Assembly (NCBI RefSeq): GCF_003012345.1
Contig: NZ_PVRV01000023.1
Location: forward strand, 1 to 64,000
Direction of reading: 5' to 3'
DNA: 64,000 nucleotides
Source of the DNA: Phytohalomonas tamaricis
GTDB taxonomy: Bacteria; Pseudomonadota; Gammaproteobacteria; Pseudomonadales; Halomonadaceae
The position numbers were made by a program, and so were the translations under genes. Shown piece by piece: positions 26,974-35,997 of the stretch. The notes beneath the pieces are model-generated. The model had not been told where the DNA came from. It did no database searches and saw nothing but the letters and a program-made list of their open reading frames with translations. Every line of letters starts with the position of its first letter. Position 1 is the stretch's first letter.

Positions 26974-28257
26974 TCACTCGCCAAGGAGTGTAAAAAATAA
27001 CACATAAAAGTTGAGCGCAATAATAAGCGCTGCGATCAACGCACCTATCACAGTGATGTAACGCTTGTTAGTGAGATTACCCATCAGGGATCGATTAGCG
27101 GTAAACACCAGAAGTGGAACAAGCGCGAAGGGAATACCAAAGCTTAACACGACTTGGCTGGCTACTAGTACCTGTTGCTCCGGAAGCCCCGCCATGATGA
27201 TGACAAGTGCGGGTAGCATAGTGATCAGACGGCGTAGCCATAGCGGAATCGTAAATTTCATGAATCCTTGCATGACCACTTGACCTGCCATTGTCCCGAC
27301 AATGGATGATGAAAGCCCGGCAAGCAGTAGAGTAAGACCAAAAATGATGCTTGCCAGTTCCTGATTCATCAGTGGTGTCAGCAATTTAAAGCTCTCACTG
27401 ATAGTAGCAACTTCGGTATGGCCTTGGCCGAAGAATACGGATGCTGCGAGCGCGAGCATGGCAAGATTGATCAGGCCTGCCAGTGCCATGCCAATAATGA
27501 CATCCATACGGTAATAACCCATGACCCGCTTACGATCAGCATCGCCGGTAACGCGAATACGATTTTGCGACAGCGCTGAGTGTAAATAGATCACGTGTGG
27601 CATTACCGTAGCCCCAAGTATACCTGCGGCGAGATAAAGTGAATATCCATCAGGGAAATGAGGAATCATGAGCCCCTTGATAAGCGGGGCAGCGTCAGGC
27701 TTACCGAGAATGATCTCAAGAAAGAAGCCACAAGCAACCGCTACGATCATGGCACCAATAATCATTTCCATCAGCCTGAAACCGAAACGCTGCATATAAA
27801 GCACGATAAACGTAATGGCGCCCGTCAGCAGTGCACCTTCTACCATACTTAGCCCAAAAAGCAGATTGAAGGCCAGCGCAGCGCCAAGAAATTCCGCCAG
27901 GTCAGTGGCGATGGCGACGAGCTCTGCCTGTATCCAATATAGCCAGACGACAGGGCGTGGAAAACGCTCACCAATGACTTCTGCCAAGTTTTTACCTGTG
28001 GCAAGTCCGAGGCGTGCCGAAAGCGTTTGAATCAGCATGGCCATCAGATTTGCCCAGAGTACGACCCAAAGCAGGGTATAACCATAGCGTGACCCTGCTT
28101 CGATATTGGTGGCAAAGTTGCCAGGATCGATATAAGCCACTGCAGCAATCATCGCAGGACCTAGAAACGGAAGCCAACGTGTAAGACGTCGTCCACCGCC
28201 AGCTAAGGTTTGCGTGGCGCGGGTGCGTAGGGCTTCGTCTGAAGCAGATTTGAACAT
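26974..28257 (-). CDS. mntH: Nramp-family Mn(II)/H+ symporter
   Basis: Proton-coupled manganese importer of the inner membrane. The 427 residues form 11 helices. Helix 1 contains the metal-binding DPGN in AAVAYIDPGNFATNIEAGSR at about 38-57, and helix 6 the ATVMPHVIYLHSAL signature with the MPH triad. The first gene of the mntH-mntR operon. A palindrome 13-26 bases upstream of the start is a candidate operator. Confidence 0.95.
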   Translation of the reverse strand: MFKSASDEALRTRATQTLAGGGRRLTRWLPFLGPAMIAAVAYIDPGNFATNIEAGSRYGYTLLWVVLWANLMAMLIQTLSARLGLATGKNLAEVIGERFPRPVVWLYWIQAELVAIATDLAEFLGAALAFNLLFGLSMVEGALLTGAITFIVLYMQRFGFRLMEMIIGAMIVAVACGFFLEIILGKPDAAPLIKGLMIPHFPDGYSLYLAAGILGATVMPHVIYLHSALSQNRIRVTGDADRKRVMGYYRMDVIIGMALAGLINLAMLALAASVFFGQGHTEVATISESFKLLTPLMNQELASIIFGLTLLLAGLSSSIVGTMAGQVVMQGFMKFTIPLWLRRLITMLPALVIIMAGLPEQQVLVASQVVLSFGIPFALVPLLVFTANRSLMGNLTNKRYITVIGALIAALIIALNFYVLFFTLLGE

Positions 28258-28269
28258 AGTGGTAACTGA

Positions 28270-28283
28270 TTAACTATAGTTAA
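28270..28283. promoter_or_regulatory. candidate MntR operator upstream of mntH
   Basis: TTAACTATAGTTAA is a perfect 14-base palindrome 12 bases upstream of the mntH ATG. Half-site-like GTTAAC and GGTAACT sequences lie on either side, consistent with an AT-rich dyad operator. Assignment to MntR is inferred only from position and the neighbouring mntR. Confidence 0.5.
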
Positions 28284-28339
28284 CTTAGTTTTTATAGGTT
28301 AACGTATGTCGGCTGTTTTGGCGATTAATTTCATGCTAA

Positions 28340-28369
28340 TGGGCACCCTTAATTAGATAAGGATGCCCA
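28340..28369 (-). terminator. hairpin downstream of the thiamine-type ABC operon
   Basis: TGGGCACCCTT pairs with AAGGATGCCCA apart from one central mismatch, 20 bases beyond the last gene of the operon. No T run follows, so termination is uncertain. Confidence 0.5.
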
Positions 28370-28390
28370 CGCATGGATACAAGTGTTTTG

Positions 28391-29434
28391 TTATGAGGAA
28401 GGGAGGGCGTTGATATCAACCGCCAACTTTTCCAGCGAGGCGCGTTTTTTAACGATACCGCGATCAAAGAGGAACGCCTCGAAATCCAGATAACGACGAG
28501 CATCCATGGCTGCCGGGCGTAAGGCAAACCGAGGAATACTGGCGTACCAGGCTTTCTTGTTGACCTCGTTGTCGAGCACAGGATCATAGGATTTGAACGT
28601 GTCCCAGCCTTCGTCAGGATGGTTGATAATCCACATCGTGGCATCTTCAATAGCATCAAGAAAACGAGCAATAAGCGCTTTCTTCTCAATCAGCGTTTTA
28701 TTGTTGGCGACCAAAATCAGTTCATCGTAGTTAGGCACGCCTTCTTCCTCCACGAAGAAGGGGCGTCCCTTGACACCTTCCTGTTCCATTTGTGCCAGCT
28801 CGAAGTTGCGAAATGCGCCGGTAACCGCATCGACTTTTCGGCTGATCAATGCCGGGGTCAGCGAGAAATTCACATTGACGAGTTTTACATCATTCAAACT
28901 TAGGCCGCTGTGCTTGAGCATCGTGTCGAGAAGTACTTCTTCGACCCCGCCCACCGAATAGCCAACGGTCTTGCCTTTGAGATCCGCTATTGAGTGAATA
29001 TTGCTGTCGTCCCTGACCATCAGCACATTCAATGGTGTGCCGATCAAAGTGCCAACACGCACCAGGGGAAGCCCTTGATCGACCTGTAGATGCAGCTGTG
29101 GTTGGTAACTGATAGCAAGGTCTTCACGGCCTGCCGCCACCAGCTTAGGCGGTGCACTCGGGTCCGCTGGGGTGGAAATTTTGATATTAAGTCCACGTTC
29201 ACTGAAAAAGCCTTTCTGCTGAGCAACGATCAGTGGGCCATGGGTCGGATTGACGTACCAATCGAGCATAATACTCATCGATTGTAATGGAGGCGGTGCG
29301 AGCGGGTCAGGGTCCTGGACTTTATCTGTTGCAACAGTAGTGCCTGAGCCGGTGGCGGCCATGGAAGGCAGGGCAACTATCAAACTCAGCATCAAGAGAC
29401 AGCTTCCAGCCAGACGGCGTAATAAATAAATCAT
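28391..29434 (-). CDS. thiY: ABC transporter substrate-binding protein, ThiY/NMT1-like
   Basis: Periplasmic binding protein for a thiamine precursor, probably a pyrimidine such as HMP or formylamino-HMP, judging by family and riboswitch. The 347 residues start with a signal peptide (MIYLLRRLAGSCLLMLSLIV, then ALPSMAA). The NMT1-family core has LDWYVNPTHGPLIVAQQKGF, then PADPSAPPKLVAAGREDLAI and FSLTPALISRKVDAVTGAFR. GGAGAA lies upstream of this start, four bases after the permease stop; a longer in-frame start exists but lacks one. Last gene of a three-gene operon. Confidence 0.88.
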   Translation of the reverse strand: MIYLLRRLAGSCLLMLSLIVALPSMAATGSGTTVATDKVQDPDPLAPPPLQSMSIMLDWYVNPTHGPLIVAQQKGFFSERGLNIKISTPADPSAPPKLVAAGREDLAISYQPQLHLQVDQGLPLVRVGTLIGTPLNVLMVRDDSNIHSIADLKGKTVGYSVGGVEEVLLDTMLKHSGLSLNDVKLVNVNFSLTPALISRKVDAVTGAFRNFELAQMEQEGVKGRPFFVEEEGVPNYDELILVANNKTLIEKKALIARFLDAIEDATMWIINHPDEGWDTFKSYDPVLDNEVNKKAWYASIPRFALRPAAMDARRYLDFEAFLFDRGIVKKRASLEKLAVDINALPSS

Positions 29435-29438
29435 CTGT

Positions 29439-30242
29439 TCATTCTCCAGCGGAAACGGATGCACGGATACGATCCGGATTCCAGGGCATCAATCGACGAA
29501 TCAGCGCGTCGACAGCGAAGTAAAGGGCAATGGAAAACACTATCAATACCAGCAGGGCGGCAAACATCAGATCAGTCTGCATGCGTCCGTTAGCCTGTAG
29601 CATCAAATAACCTAGTCCGGCACTGGAGCCGACCCATTCCCCAATCACGGCGCCAATGGGAGCAGCGGTGGCGGCCATGCGAAGCCCTGAAGCAAGCGAG
29701 GGCAAGGCCGCAGGTAAGCGAATGTGCAGTAATATCATATATTTCGAGGCGCCCATTGTGTGTGCCAAGTCGAGCCACCCCTGCTGGGTCTGACGCAGGC
29801 CGTCATAGCAGGTCGAAGCCACAGGGAAATAAATGATCAAGGTGGCCATCACTACTTTGGAGAGAAGACCGTAGCCGAACCACAGCATTAAAATGGGTGC
29901 GAGAGCAAAGATAGGAATGGCTTGAGTGATCAACAGTACAGGCAATAGGGTGCGTCGCAAGGGGGGAAAGCTGGCCAGTGCCAGCGCTGTCAACATGCCC
30001 ATGCCTATGCCAAATAGAAACCCGAGCATTATTTCCAGGATGGTGACTAAACCATGCTGGATCAGCATATCTCGATACTGATACAGGGCACCTAAAACGG
30101 TAAGCGGGCCGGGTAAAATGTAATGCGGCAAACCGGCAAGACTTACCAGCGCCTGCCAGACGAGCAAAAGAGAGCCTATGCCGGCGAGCGCGCTCACGCT
30201 CGTTACCATCCGAGGTTTCAGAGTTGTGCTAGAAAACTTCAT
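29439..30242 (-). CDS. thiX: ABC transporter permease, ThiX-like
   Basis: Inner-membrane permease of the thiamine-precursor transporter. The 267 residues have six helices and the BPD_transp_1 EAA-type loop DLAHTMGASKYMILLHIRLP, then AALPSLASGLRMAATAAPIG, near residues 165-205. The start at 30242 is chosen because it begins just inside the ATPase gene (14-base overlap), as in coupled ABC operons. A frame open further upstream would overlap the ATPase by 134 bases. Confidence 0.9.
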   Translation of the reverse strand: MKFSSTTLKPRMVTSVSALAGIGSLLLVWQALVSLAGLPHYILPGPLTVLGALYQYRDMLIQHGLVTILEIMLGFLFGIGMGMLTALALASFPPLRRTLLPVLLITQAIPIFALAPILMLWFGYGLLSKVVMATLIIYFPVASTCYDGLRQTQQGWLDLAHTMGASKYMILLHIRLPAALPSLASGLRMAATAAPIGAVIGEWVGSSAGLGYLMLQANGRMQTDLMFAALLVLIVFSIALYFAVDALIRRLMPWNPDRIRASVSAGE

Positions 30243-30993
30243 CGCCAGCCTCCGCAACGGGTTCATGGCGTAGATAGTGTAAAAGCTGGGCTTGCCAGGC
30301 ATTGAGTCTGGGATCGGCCGGATCGCGAGGACGCTCACCCGGTGGCGGGCCGAGGCGTTCAAGGTGGGCGGGGTGGCCCTGAAAGATCAACATCTGATCG
30401 GCAAGACGTAACGCCTCGAAAGGGTCATGCGTTACCAGTAGAACAGTACGCGAAGCCAGTAACCTGGCGGCCAATTCATGAAGCTCTAGCCGAGTGATGG
30501 CATCAAGTGCTGAGAAGGGCTCATCCATCATGATGAGAGGAGCAGATTCGAACAATGTGCGGGCAAGCGCAATACGCTGGCGTTGCCCACCTGATAAGGC
30601 AGCTGGCCATTGATGACGTTTATCAGCGAGACCAACGGACTCAAGTAGGGCTTCACCGCGTTCGATATCGGAACGACGAATTTTGCCACGCAGAGAAGGG
30701 CCTAGCACGACATTGTCGATAACACGCCGCCAAGGTAGCAGAAAATCCTGCTGTGCCATCCAGGCGACACGCCCGGCCAAGGGCTGCCCGTCATCAGTGG
30801 TGATAGCGATGTGCGATGTCTCAGGCAGCGGTAGCCCGGCAATCAAGCGTAGCAATGAACTCTTGCCACAGCCACTTCGTCCCAGCAGGCAGGTCCAACT
30901 GCCTGCTGGAAGCTCACAGGCAATATCCTTAAATAACCACTGATCGCGAAATTTGAGACGCGCAGCGTCGATACGCACGCCGAGTGCAGACAT
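30229..30993 (-). CDS. thiZ: ABC transporter ATPase, ThiZ-like
   Basis: ATP-hydrolysing subunit of the same transporter. The 254 residues have Walker A GRSGCGKSS, the Q-loop in WMAQQDFLLPW, the signature LSGGQRQRIALARTLF, Walker B PLIMMDEPFSALD and the switch His in LLVTHDPFEALRLA. The start MSALGVRI has CGGAG upstream. It is the first gene after the TPP riboswitch, so transcription should fall when thiamine pyrophosphate is abundant. Confidence 0.9.
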   Translation of the reverse strand: MSALGVRIDAARLKFRDQWLFKDIACELPAGSWTCLLGRSGCGKSSLLRLIAGLPLPETSHIAITTDDGQPLAGRVAWMAQQDFLLPWRRVIDNVVLGPSLRGKIRRSDIERGEALLESVGLADKRHQWPAALSGGQRQRIALARTLFESAPLIMMDEPFSALDAITRLELHELAARLLASRTVLLVTHDPFEALRLADQMLIFQGHPAHLERLGPPPGERPRDPADPRLNAWQAQLLHYLRHEPVAEAGDEVF

Positions 30994-31040
30994 GAAAACT
31001 CCGTGACGAGGCAGGCGAAGGGCGTGCCACGGCACGTTCT

Positions 31041-31131
31041 GGCATTTCCTCCGCCGGTATTAGCCGGATCAGGTGCAAGGGGTTGTGTCGCCACTCTCAG
31101 CGTTCATGACATTCATGAACGCACCCCCATC
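31041..31131 (-). promoter_or_regulatory. TPP riboswitch (THI element)
   Basis: Read on the minus strand, the conserved blocks appear in order: GGGGGTGC, a variable P3 hairpin built from GTTCATGA/TCATGAAC, GCTGAGAGT, ACAACCCCTTG, CACCTGATCCGG, TAATACCGGCGGAGGAAA. The T-loop and pyrophosphate-sensing helices are intact. It ends about 50 bases before the ThiZ start, so control may be by translation or premature termination. Confidence 0.95.
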
Positions 31132-31181
31132 CAGAAAGCGCTAGTGTATCTTGGGTTGAGCAGAAACGCCTAGGAGAATGC

Positions 31182-32045
31182 ATGAGGCCAAGCAGTGAAT
31201 TGACTCGACGAATGGAAATGTTTACAGGACTAGCGTTAACGCCATTGCCACTAGCGTGGGAGGACAGCGCCAACTGGCTGTGGAAGAGTGAAGGTGTCTC
31301 ACCGGAGCTGATCAAGCTGGCGCGTATGCGTCCGGAGCAGGACGCCTTCTGGCATGGGCTCTCATCATTATTTGGTTTCGACCGTTGGCGCATAGCAGAG
31401 CGGATTCCTCATTTGGCGGGTGCCTTGCCACCCTTGTTGCCTCTCATGCCGCTACCCATGACCTATCTAGGGCAATTACAGCACTGTCCCGTTTGGAGCC
31501 TGCCTTGGCGGACGGCTTCAGTAGCCCATTGGACGACGACATTTGCTGAGCTGTTAGGCGATCATGTTGGGCGCCTTCATCGTGAAGCTGTATCGGGATG
31601 GGGGCATCCGCTGGAACGTACGTTTGCCCTTGATCAATGGCCGCTGCGTGTTAAGCGCTATCTGTCATGTTCTACACGGCGTACCGAGCTTGGTAGCCTG
31701 GCTGATCGCTTACCTGCCGTGCCGACAAGGGCGGTATGGAGCCTGCCTGATCTTCGAGTCGATCAATTCATGTGGAATGCCACGGGGTGGTTCTGGAACG
31801 ACTGGGAGGCGCTATTGTGGGCACCGCTTGAATTCGACTGGAGCCTGTTTGAATTACTGCTAGATAATGAGATCCACCGTGCTGCGTTTTATGAGGCCTA
31901 TCGTCTTCATGCCTCACCGCCAGACGTGCAACAACACCGCTTTCATTGCCGGGCGGTATTATGGTTAATGAATGTTTTTGGCCCTCTGAATTGGGAAACG
32001 TTAGCGAGCCGTCCTTGCTGGGTGGATAGCTTGAAAAGACATTAA
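31182..32045 (+). CDS. hypothetical 287-residue tryptophan-rich protein
   Basis: Not recognised. The 287 residues are soluble-looking and contain an unusual number of Trp, with repeated W-W pairs (WLW, WFWNDW) and no clear signal peptide. A C-terminal segment FDWSLFELLLDNEIHRAAFY suggests a helical bundle. TAGGAG lies five bases before this ATG. It is divergent from the thiamine transporter across the TPP riboswitch region, so it may share promoter space, but nothing links it to thiamine. It may be conserved in Halomonadaceae; a comparison is needed to tell. Confidence 0.6.
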   Translation: MRPSSELTRRMEMFTGLALTPLPLAWEDSANWLWKSEGVSPELIKLARMRPEQDAFWHGLSSLFGFDRWRIAERIPHLAGALPPLLPLMPLPMTYLGQLQHCPVWSLPWRTASVAHWTTTFAELLGDHVGRLHREAVSGWGHPLERTFALDQWPLRVKRYLSCSTRRTELGSLADRLPAVPTRAVWSLPDLRVDQFMWNATGWFWNDWEALLWAPLEFDWSLFELLLDNEIHRAAFYEAYRLHASPPDVQQHRFHCRAVLWLMNVFGPLNWETLASRPCWVDSLKRH

Positions 32046-32165
32046 TAAAGCTTCTGTTTGTCGGGGCATCATTATTTTTGATGAGTTGTTTCTGATTTGC
32101 GGATTTATGCCATTGTGCAGGTGTGCAACAATGTTCTTATCACTCATCGTTATGAAAAAAGACAT

Positions 32166-33869
32166 GTGAACGGTCCTGAAAGCTTATATCTCGTCGGTGG
32201 CTTGTTAGTCACTTTCAGCATCTTGGCGAGCCGTGTCTCGGCTAAGGTCGGTATGCCTTTGCTCCCTTTATTCCTTGGGATAGGCATGCTGGCTGGTGAA
32301 GATGGCTTGGGCATCGAGTTTCATAACTACGCATTGGCAAACGTTATCAGTCAGCTTGGCTTAGCCATCATCCTGTTTGATGGCGGCTTGCGCACGCGGA
32401 TGAAAACCTTTCGTGTCGGTCTACGGCCAGCGTTATCACTGGCAACACTCGGTGTCTTTTTGACCAGTGGACTGACGGGACTGGTGGCCATGTGGATCTT
32501 TGGGCTTTCTCCCCTCGAAGGGCTGTTGGTAGGGGCCATCGTGGGCTCCACCGACGCAGCTGCTGTCTTTTCGATGGTGAGCGGTGCCGGTATCAAGTTG
32601 AATGAACGCGTTGGCGCGACGCTGGAAATAGAATCCGGTACCAACGACCCGATGGCTATCTTCCTGACGATCATGCTGTCCGAAATGTTGATTGGGTCGC
32701 TTGGAAGCCCCATCGCGACAATATTCATGTTTGTTCAGCAATTTGGTATCGGGCTGGCGTTCGGTATCGGTTTTGGCTGGTTGTTTGGCCGACTGCTTAA
32801 ATGGCTTGAACTGGCTCCTGGCCTGTACTCATTGCTGGCAGTGGCTCTTGGGGTTGTACTCTTTTCGATCACCAATATGCTCGGCGGCAGTGGTTTTCTG
32901 GCGATTTATCTAGCGGGACTGCTGATCGGTAACATGCGAGGCCGACATCTTGAATTCATTTTACCTGTCAATGACGGGCTGGCATGGCTTAGTCAGATAG
33001 GACTCTTCATCACGCTGGGTCTATTAGTCACCCCAAGCGCCATGTTCGATTACGCCGTGCCTGCAGCGGTGGTTGCCTTGGCGTTGATCTTCGTTGCCAG
33101 GCCATTGGCCGTCGTGCTGTGCTTGCGGCCTTTTTTTGGCTTCCGCTGGAAGGAGCTAACATTCATTTCATGGGTGGGACTACGCGGTGCAGTACCTATC
33201 GTGTTGGCGATAGTACCTGTCATTACCGGTGTCGAAAATTCAGCGCTTTATTTCAATGTGGCGTTCTTCGTAGTGCTTATCTCGCTGTTACTGCAGGGAA
33301 CGACATTGGCACCGCTGGCAAGATGGTTGAAAATCGTAGTGCCAGAAGGCGTTACGCCACTACGCAGGCGCTTACTCGATGTACTGCCTGACGATAATTA
33401 TGAAATGTTCATTTACCGTATCGATAGCAAACGCGTCGAGGACATTCCGCTGCGCATGCTGCGTTTTCCTTCAGGTTCGACTATTGCAGCGCTGTTTCGC
33501 GATCGCCAGATGATCCACCCCAAGGGCAGTACACGACTACGGCATGATGATCTGGCATGTGTCATCGGCATCAGTGATGACCTGCCAGCCCTTAATAAAT
33601 TATTTGATGGCGAGGCACGTCTTAGACAGGAGCGTGAGTTTTATGGTGCCTTTACGCTGGAAGGCGATGCGCCCATGCGCGATGTTGCCGATGCGTATGG
33701 TTTAACGCTATCAGAGAGTGAGCGCGATCGTACACTTGGCGAGTTCATTGCGCATCGAGTCGGCGGATATCCCGTGGTTGGGGATGACATCGATTGGCAT
33801 GGCATTCATTGGGTAGTTAACGAAGTGGATGGAAACCGTGTTATTCGCGTCGGGTTGCGTCTGCATTGA
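32166..33869 (+). CDS. cvrA: K+/H+ antiporter of the CvrA/NhaP2 family
   Basis: Cation-proton antiporter of the CPA1 family, mainly K+/H+ exchange, used for osmotic and volume control. The 567 residues have 12-13 helices with LGLAIILFDGGLRTR, GLLVGAIVGSTDAAAVFSMV and LEIESGTNDPMAIFLT (the conserved ND pair). A cytosolic C-terminal part (about 400-567) contains a TrkA_C-like and a CorC/HlyC-like region. A GTG at 32166 gives the family N-terminus; an in-frame TTG further upstream would add 23 residues not found in the family. Confidence 0.92.
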   Translation: MNGPESLYLVGGLLVTFSILASRVSAKVGMPLLPLFLGIGMLAGEDGLGIEFHNYALANVISQLGLAIILFDGGLRTRMKTFRVGLRPALSLATLGVFLTSGLTGLVAMWIFGLSPLEGLLVGAIVGSTDAAAVFSMVSGAGIKLNERVGATLEIESGTNDPMAIFLTIMLSEMLIGSLGSPIATIFMFVQQFGIGLAFGIGFGWLFGRLLKWLELAPGLYSLLAVALGVVLFSITNMLGGSGFLAIYLAGLLIGNMRGRHLEFILPVNDGLAWLSQIGLFITLGLLVTPSAMFDYAVPAAVVALALIFVARPLAVVLCLRPFFGFRWKELTFISWVGLRGAVPIVLAIVPVITGVENSALYFNVAFFVVLISLLLQGTTLAPLARWLKIVVPEGVTPLRRRLLDVLPDDNYEMFIYRIDSKRVEDIPLRMLRFPSGSTIAALFRDRQMIHPKGSTRLRHDDLACVIGISDDLPALNKLFDGEARLRQEREFYGAFTLEGDAPMRDVADAYGLTLSESERDRTLGEFIAHRVGGYPVVGDDIDWHGIHWVVNEVDGNRVIRVGLRLH

Positions 33870-33893
33870 ACAGTTTGCTGTGGTTAGCTAGAG

Positions 33894-33914
33894 GCGGGCA
33901 GCGAAACTACCCGC
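33894..33914. terminator. weak hairpin between cvrA and the NlpE-like gene
   Basis: GCGGG pairs with CCCGC around an 11-base loop between the converging stops. The T run is poor. Confidence 0.35.
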
Positions 33915-33928
33915 TTATATGTCAGCAG

Positions 33929-34366
33929 TTACTGCTGAGTTTGCATAAGAATATTGTTGCTGCCTTGAGATACGGTGAGCTCATTATCGGGGTCCTGATA
34001 ATTGAGTACTTTCATAACGCCATTATCAAGTGCCAACAAGGTCATTACGGGATGGTTAAGCGGCGCTACTAACTGATAGATAGTCTGATTGGGGTAACGC
34101 AGGTTGCCCATGGTTTCAAATACCGTGCCCGATTGATCCTTTTCTCCAGGAATACGCAGCAGGTATTCCATCGGATCAGCAACGGTCGACTCGCTCAATG
34201 TCAGGCTTATCGGCTTATCCGGACAATGCGCGCATTGAAGTTGACCTTGATAAGTCGTCGTCTGTCGATTCTGATCGAATTGAGGGTAGCGAGTAGAACT
34301 AGTGTCCTGCGCAGCACATCCCGTCATGCCGGCAATTAATATGCCACCTAAAATGCTTAGTTTCAT
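33929..34366 (-). CDS. NlpE-like outer-membrane lipoprotein
   Basis: Related to the N-terminal domain of NlpE, the lipoprotein that signals surface and copper stress to Cpx in enterobacteria. The 145 residues start with a lipoprotein signal peptide and lipobox Cys in IAGMTGC. The NlpE core has a CAHC motif in GQLQCAHCPDKPISLTL, corresponding to the NlpE CxxC, but lacks the C-terminal OB-fold domain of E. coli NlpE. AAGGGA lies before the chosen ATG, and a longer in-frame start upstream is less likely. Confidence 0.82.
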   Translation of the reverse strand: MKLSILGGILIAGMTGCAAQDTSSTRYPQFDQNRQTTTYQGQLQCAHCPDKPISLTLSESTVADPMEYLLRIPGEKDQSGTVFETMGNLRYPNQTIYQLVAPLNHPVMTLLALDNGVMKVLNYQDPDNELTVSQGSNNILMQTQQ

Positions 34367-34419
34367 GGGAATCCCTTCCATTCAATGAGTGGCAATAGCC
34401 ATGACCCTTTCAACATGAA

Positions 34420-34447
34420 AAGCCCCGCAAACTAGGCGGGGCTTTGC
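34420..34447 (-). terminator. terminator of the small gene at 34.5 kb
   Basis: AGCCCCGC pairs with GCGGGGCT around a 7-base loop. On the minus strand it is followed by TTTT, 33 bases beyond the small gene's stop. Confidence 0.75.
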
Positions 34448-34476
34448 TGTATAACATGATGCAACATGGTGTTTGC

Positions 34477-34743
34477 TTAATTCATCATGCGCCATTTGTA
34501 GCCTTTCTCATGCGTTGGCGGCAATGGCTCATCATCATAATCAAGCTGGATACGGTAATCCTCACTCAAAAGCTGGCCATGCTGATCGCACTCTTGGAAC
34601 TCACCCGCATGACCTGGACGATCTCCCGGTTCAAAAAGCGGGTCGGCATGATTACCGTGACGATCAACACCGCCTTCACGATTCATTTGGCCCTTGGTGA
34701 ACCCTCGTGTAGAGCCATGGCTCGGAGATTCTCCTCCAATCAT
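34477..34743 (-). CDS. hypothetical 88-residue Gly/His-rich hydrophilic protein
   Basis: Unknown function. The protein (MIGGESPSHGSTRGFTKGQM...) is hydrophilic, rich in Gly, His, Asp and Glu and low in hydrophobic residues, so probably disordered. There is an almost ideal AAGGAGGTG seven bases before this ATG, which is chosen over an in-frame ATG 33 bases upstream, and a terminator follows. Such composition is reminiscent of small stress-linked hydrophilic proteins, but this is only a compositional impression. Confidence 0.7.
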   Translation of the reverse strand: MIGGESPSHGSTRGFTKGQMNREGGVDRHGNHADPLFEPGDRPGHAGEFQECDQHGQLLSEDYRIQLDYDDEPLPPTHEKGYKWRMMN

Positions 34744-34848
34744 CTGACACCTCCTTTTGACATGATGAAGCAGCATGTAAACATGTCTTTCTTTCTCTCA
34801 AGACTAGAAAGCATGCCCGCGAGGTGCAAGTTGAAAAGCTAATAATTC

Positions 34849-35817
34849 CTAGATTGTTTTTTGTGTCAAAACACCTTCGCGTGAAAGCTGGTAGATATCG
34901 AAATCATTGGCGAGGAATAAATTGCCCCGATAATGATCTTTAGCCTCTTTGCGGACAGTGTCGATGGATATTGATGCTCCACTTGCGTATTGGTAGCGTG
35001 GGCTGAAGTGTGTCAGAACAAGATTTTTTAAATGGTGTTGGCGTGCAAAGCTCGCCACGTCAAAGGCAGTACTATGGTGATTGTTAGTCCCCAGTCGCTC
35101 AACAACCTCCCGGGTATAGGTTGCTTCATGAACCAGAACGTCGGCGCTAATACACATATCAGTGAGTAATTGAGGCATATCATTGTCGCCAGCGATAACA
35201 ATTTTACGTGCGCGCCTTGTCGGCAATAGATAATCCTCGCTTCTTAATATCGAACCATCCTCTAGTCGAACATCATTACCTCTGATGAGTTGTCCCCACA
35301 CAGGGCCAGGCTCTACGCCAACAACTTGAAGCCGTGCACTATCAATTTTTTGTTCGACGTTATTTTCAGTAAAGGCATACCCATACGAAGGGATACCGTG
35401 AGAAAGCTCGGCAGCCTCAATGTTAAAATCCGCGCCCTTGATAGGCGGTGCAACATCGATAATGTCAATGAATTCAATAGGGAAGGTGAGATGCAAGGCT
35501 GTTGCGGCCTGGATAGCATCAACAAAGTGCTTGATCGAGGCTGGGCCGATAAGACGTAACGGCGTTTTCCGTCCTGCCATTGAGGCGCTGGATAGAAGAC
35601 CGGGTAGCCCATAGCAGTGGTCACCATGAAGATGCGTAATCAGGACGGCTTCGAGCCAGATTAAAGATAACTTTGTATGTAATAACTGCTGCTGTGTTGC
35701 CTCACCGCAGTCAACTAGGTACCAACGCTTGGAATTTTGTCTCTTGACCGCGACGGCTGACACATTACGTACTTTGGTTGGCACCCCAGCAGAGGTCCCT
35801 AGAAAGATGATTTCCAT
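34849..35817 (-). CDS. rnz: ribonuclease Z (tRNA 3' endonuclease)
   Basis: Metallo-beta-lactamase-fold endonuclease that trims tRNA 3' trailers; in CCA-encoding bacteria it acts as RNase BN. The 322 residues carry the zinc motif THLHGDHCYGLPGLL at 61-75 (His62, His64, Asp66, His67), IAGDNDMP, ADVLVHEATYT and the C-terminal LVLTHFSPRYQ. It is the last host gene before the tRNA-Ser-associated elements. Confidence 0.95.
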   Translation of the reverse strand: MEIIFLGTSAGVPTKVRNVSAVAVKRQNSKRWYLVDCGEATQQQLLHTKLSLIWLEAVLITHLHGDHCYGLPGLLSSASMAGRKTPLRLIGPASIKHFVDAIQAATALHLTFPIEFIDIIDVAPPIKGADFNIEAAELSHGIPSYGYAFTENNVEQKIDSARLQVVGVEPGPVWGQLIRGNDVRLEDGSILRSEDYLLPTRRARKIVIAGDNDMPQLLTDMCISADVLVHEATYTREVVERLGTNNHHSTAFDVASFARQHHLKNLVLTHFSPRYQYASGASISIDTVRKEAKDHYRGNLFLANDFDIYQLSREGVLTQKTI

Positions 35818-35901
35818 ATAACCTGCCTTGCTTATTAGTGTTCCTGCCTATTGCCAGCTAGTTATCAATTCTTCCTTAACTACCTACAACTTTTGTGAAA
35901 G

Positions 35902-35966
35902 TGGCGGAGGGGCAGGGCTTCGAACCCTAAAAGAGCTATAAACCCTCGCCGGTTTTTAAGTTATAT
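35902..35966 (-). repeat. degraded tRNA-Ser(UGA) 3' half (outer attachment remnant)
   Basis: The bases match the tRNA-Ser remnant at 37734-37798 over about 60 positions with several substitutions (for example, AAAAGAGC for GGAAGGGC). On the minus strand it reads as anticodon loop, long variable arm, T arm and GGCGGAGG...CCA-type acceptor end. Being more diverged than the inner copy, it appears to be the older integration boundary. Confidence 0.8.
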
Positions 35967-35997
35967 CCATCCAACACAAAAATCGTCATAAGTATTC

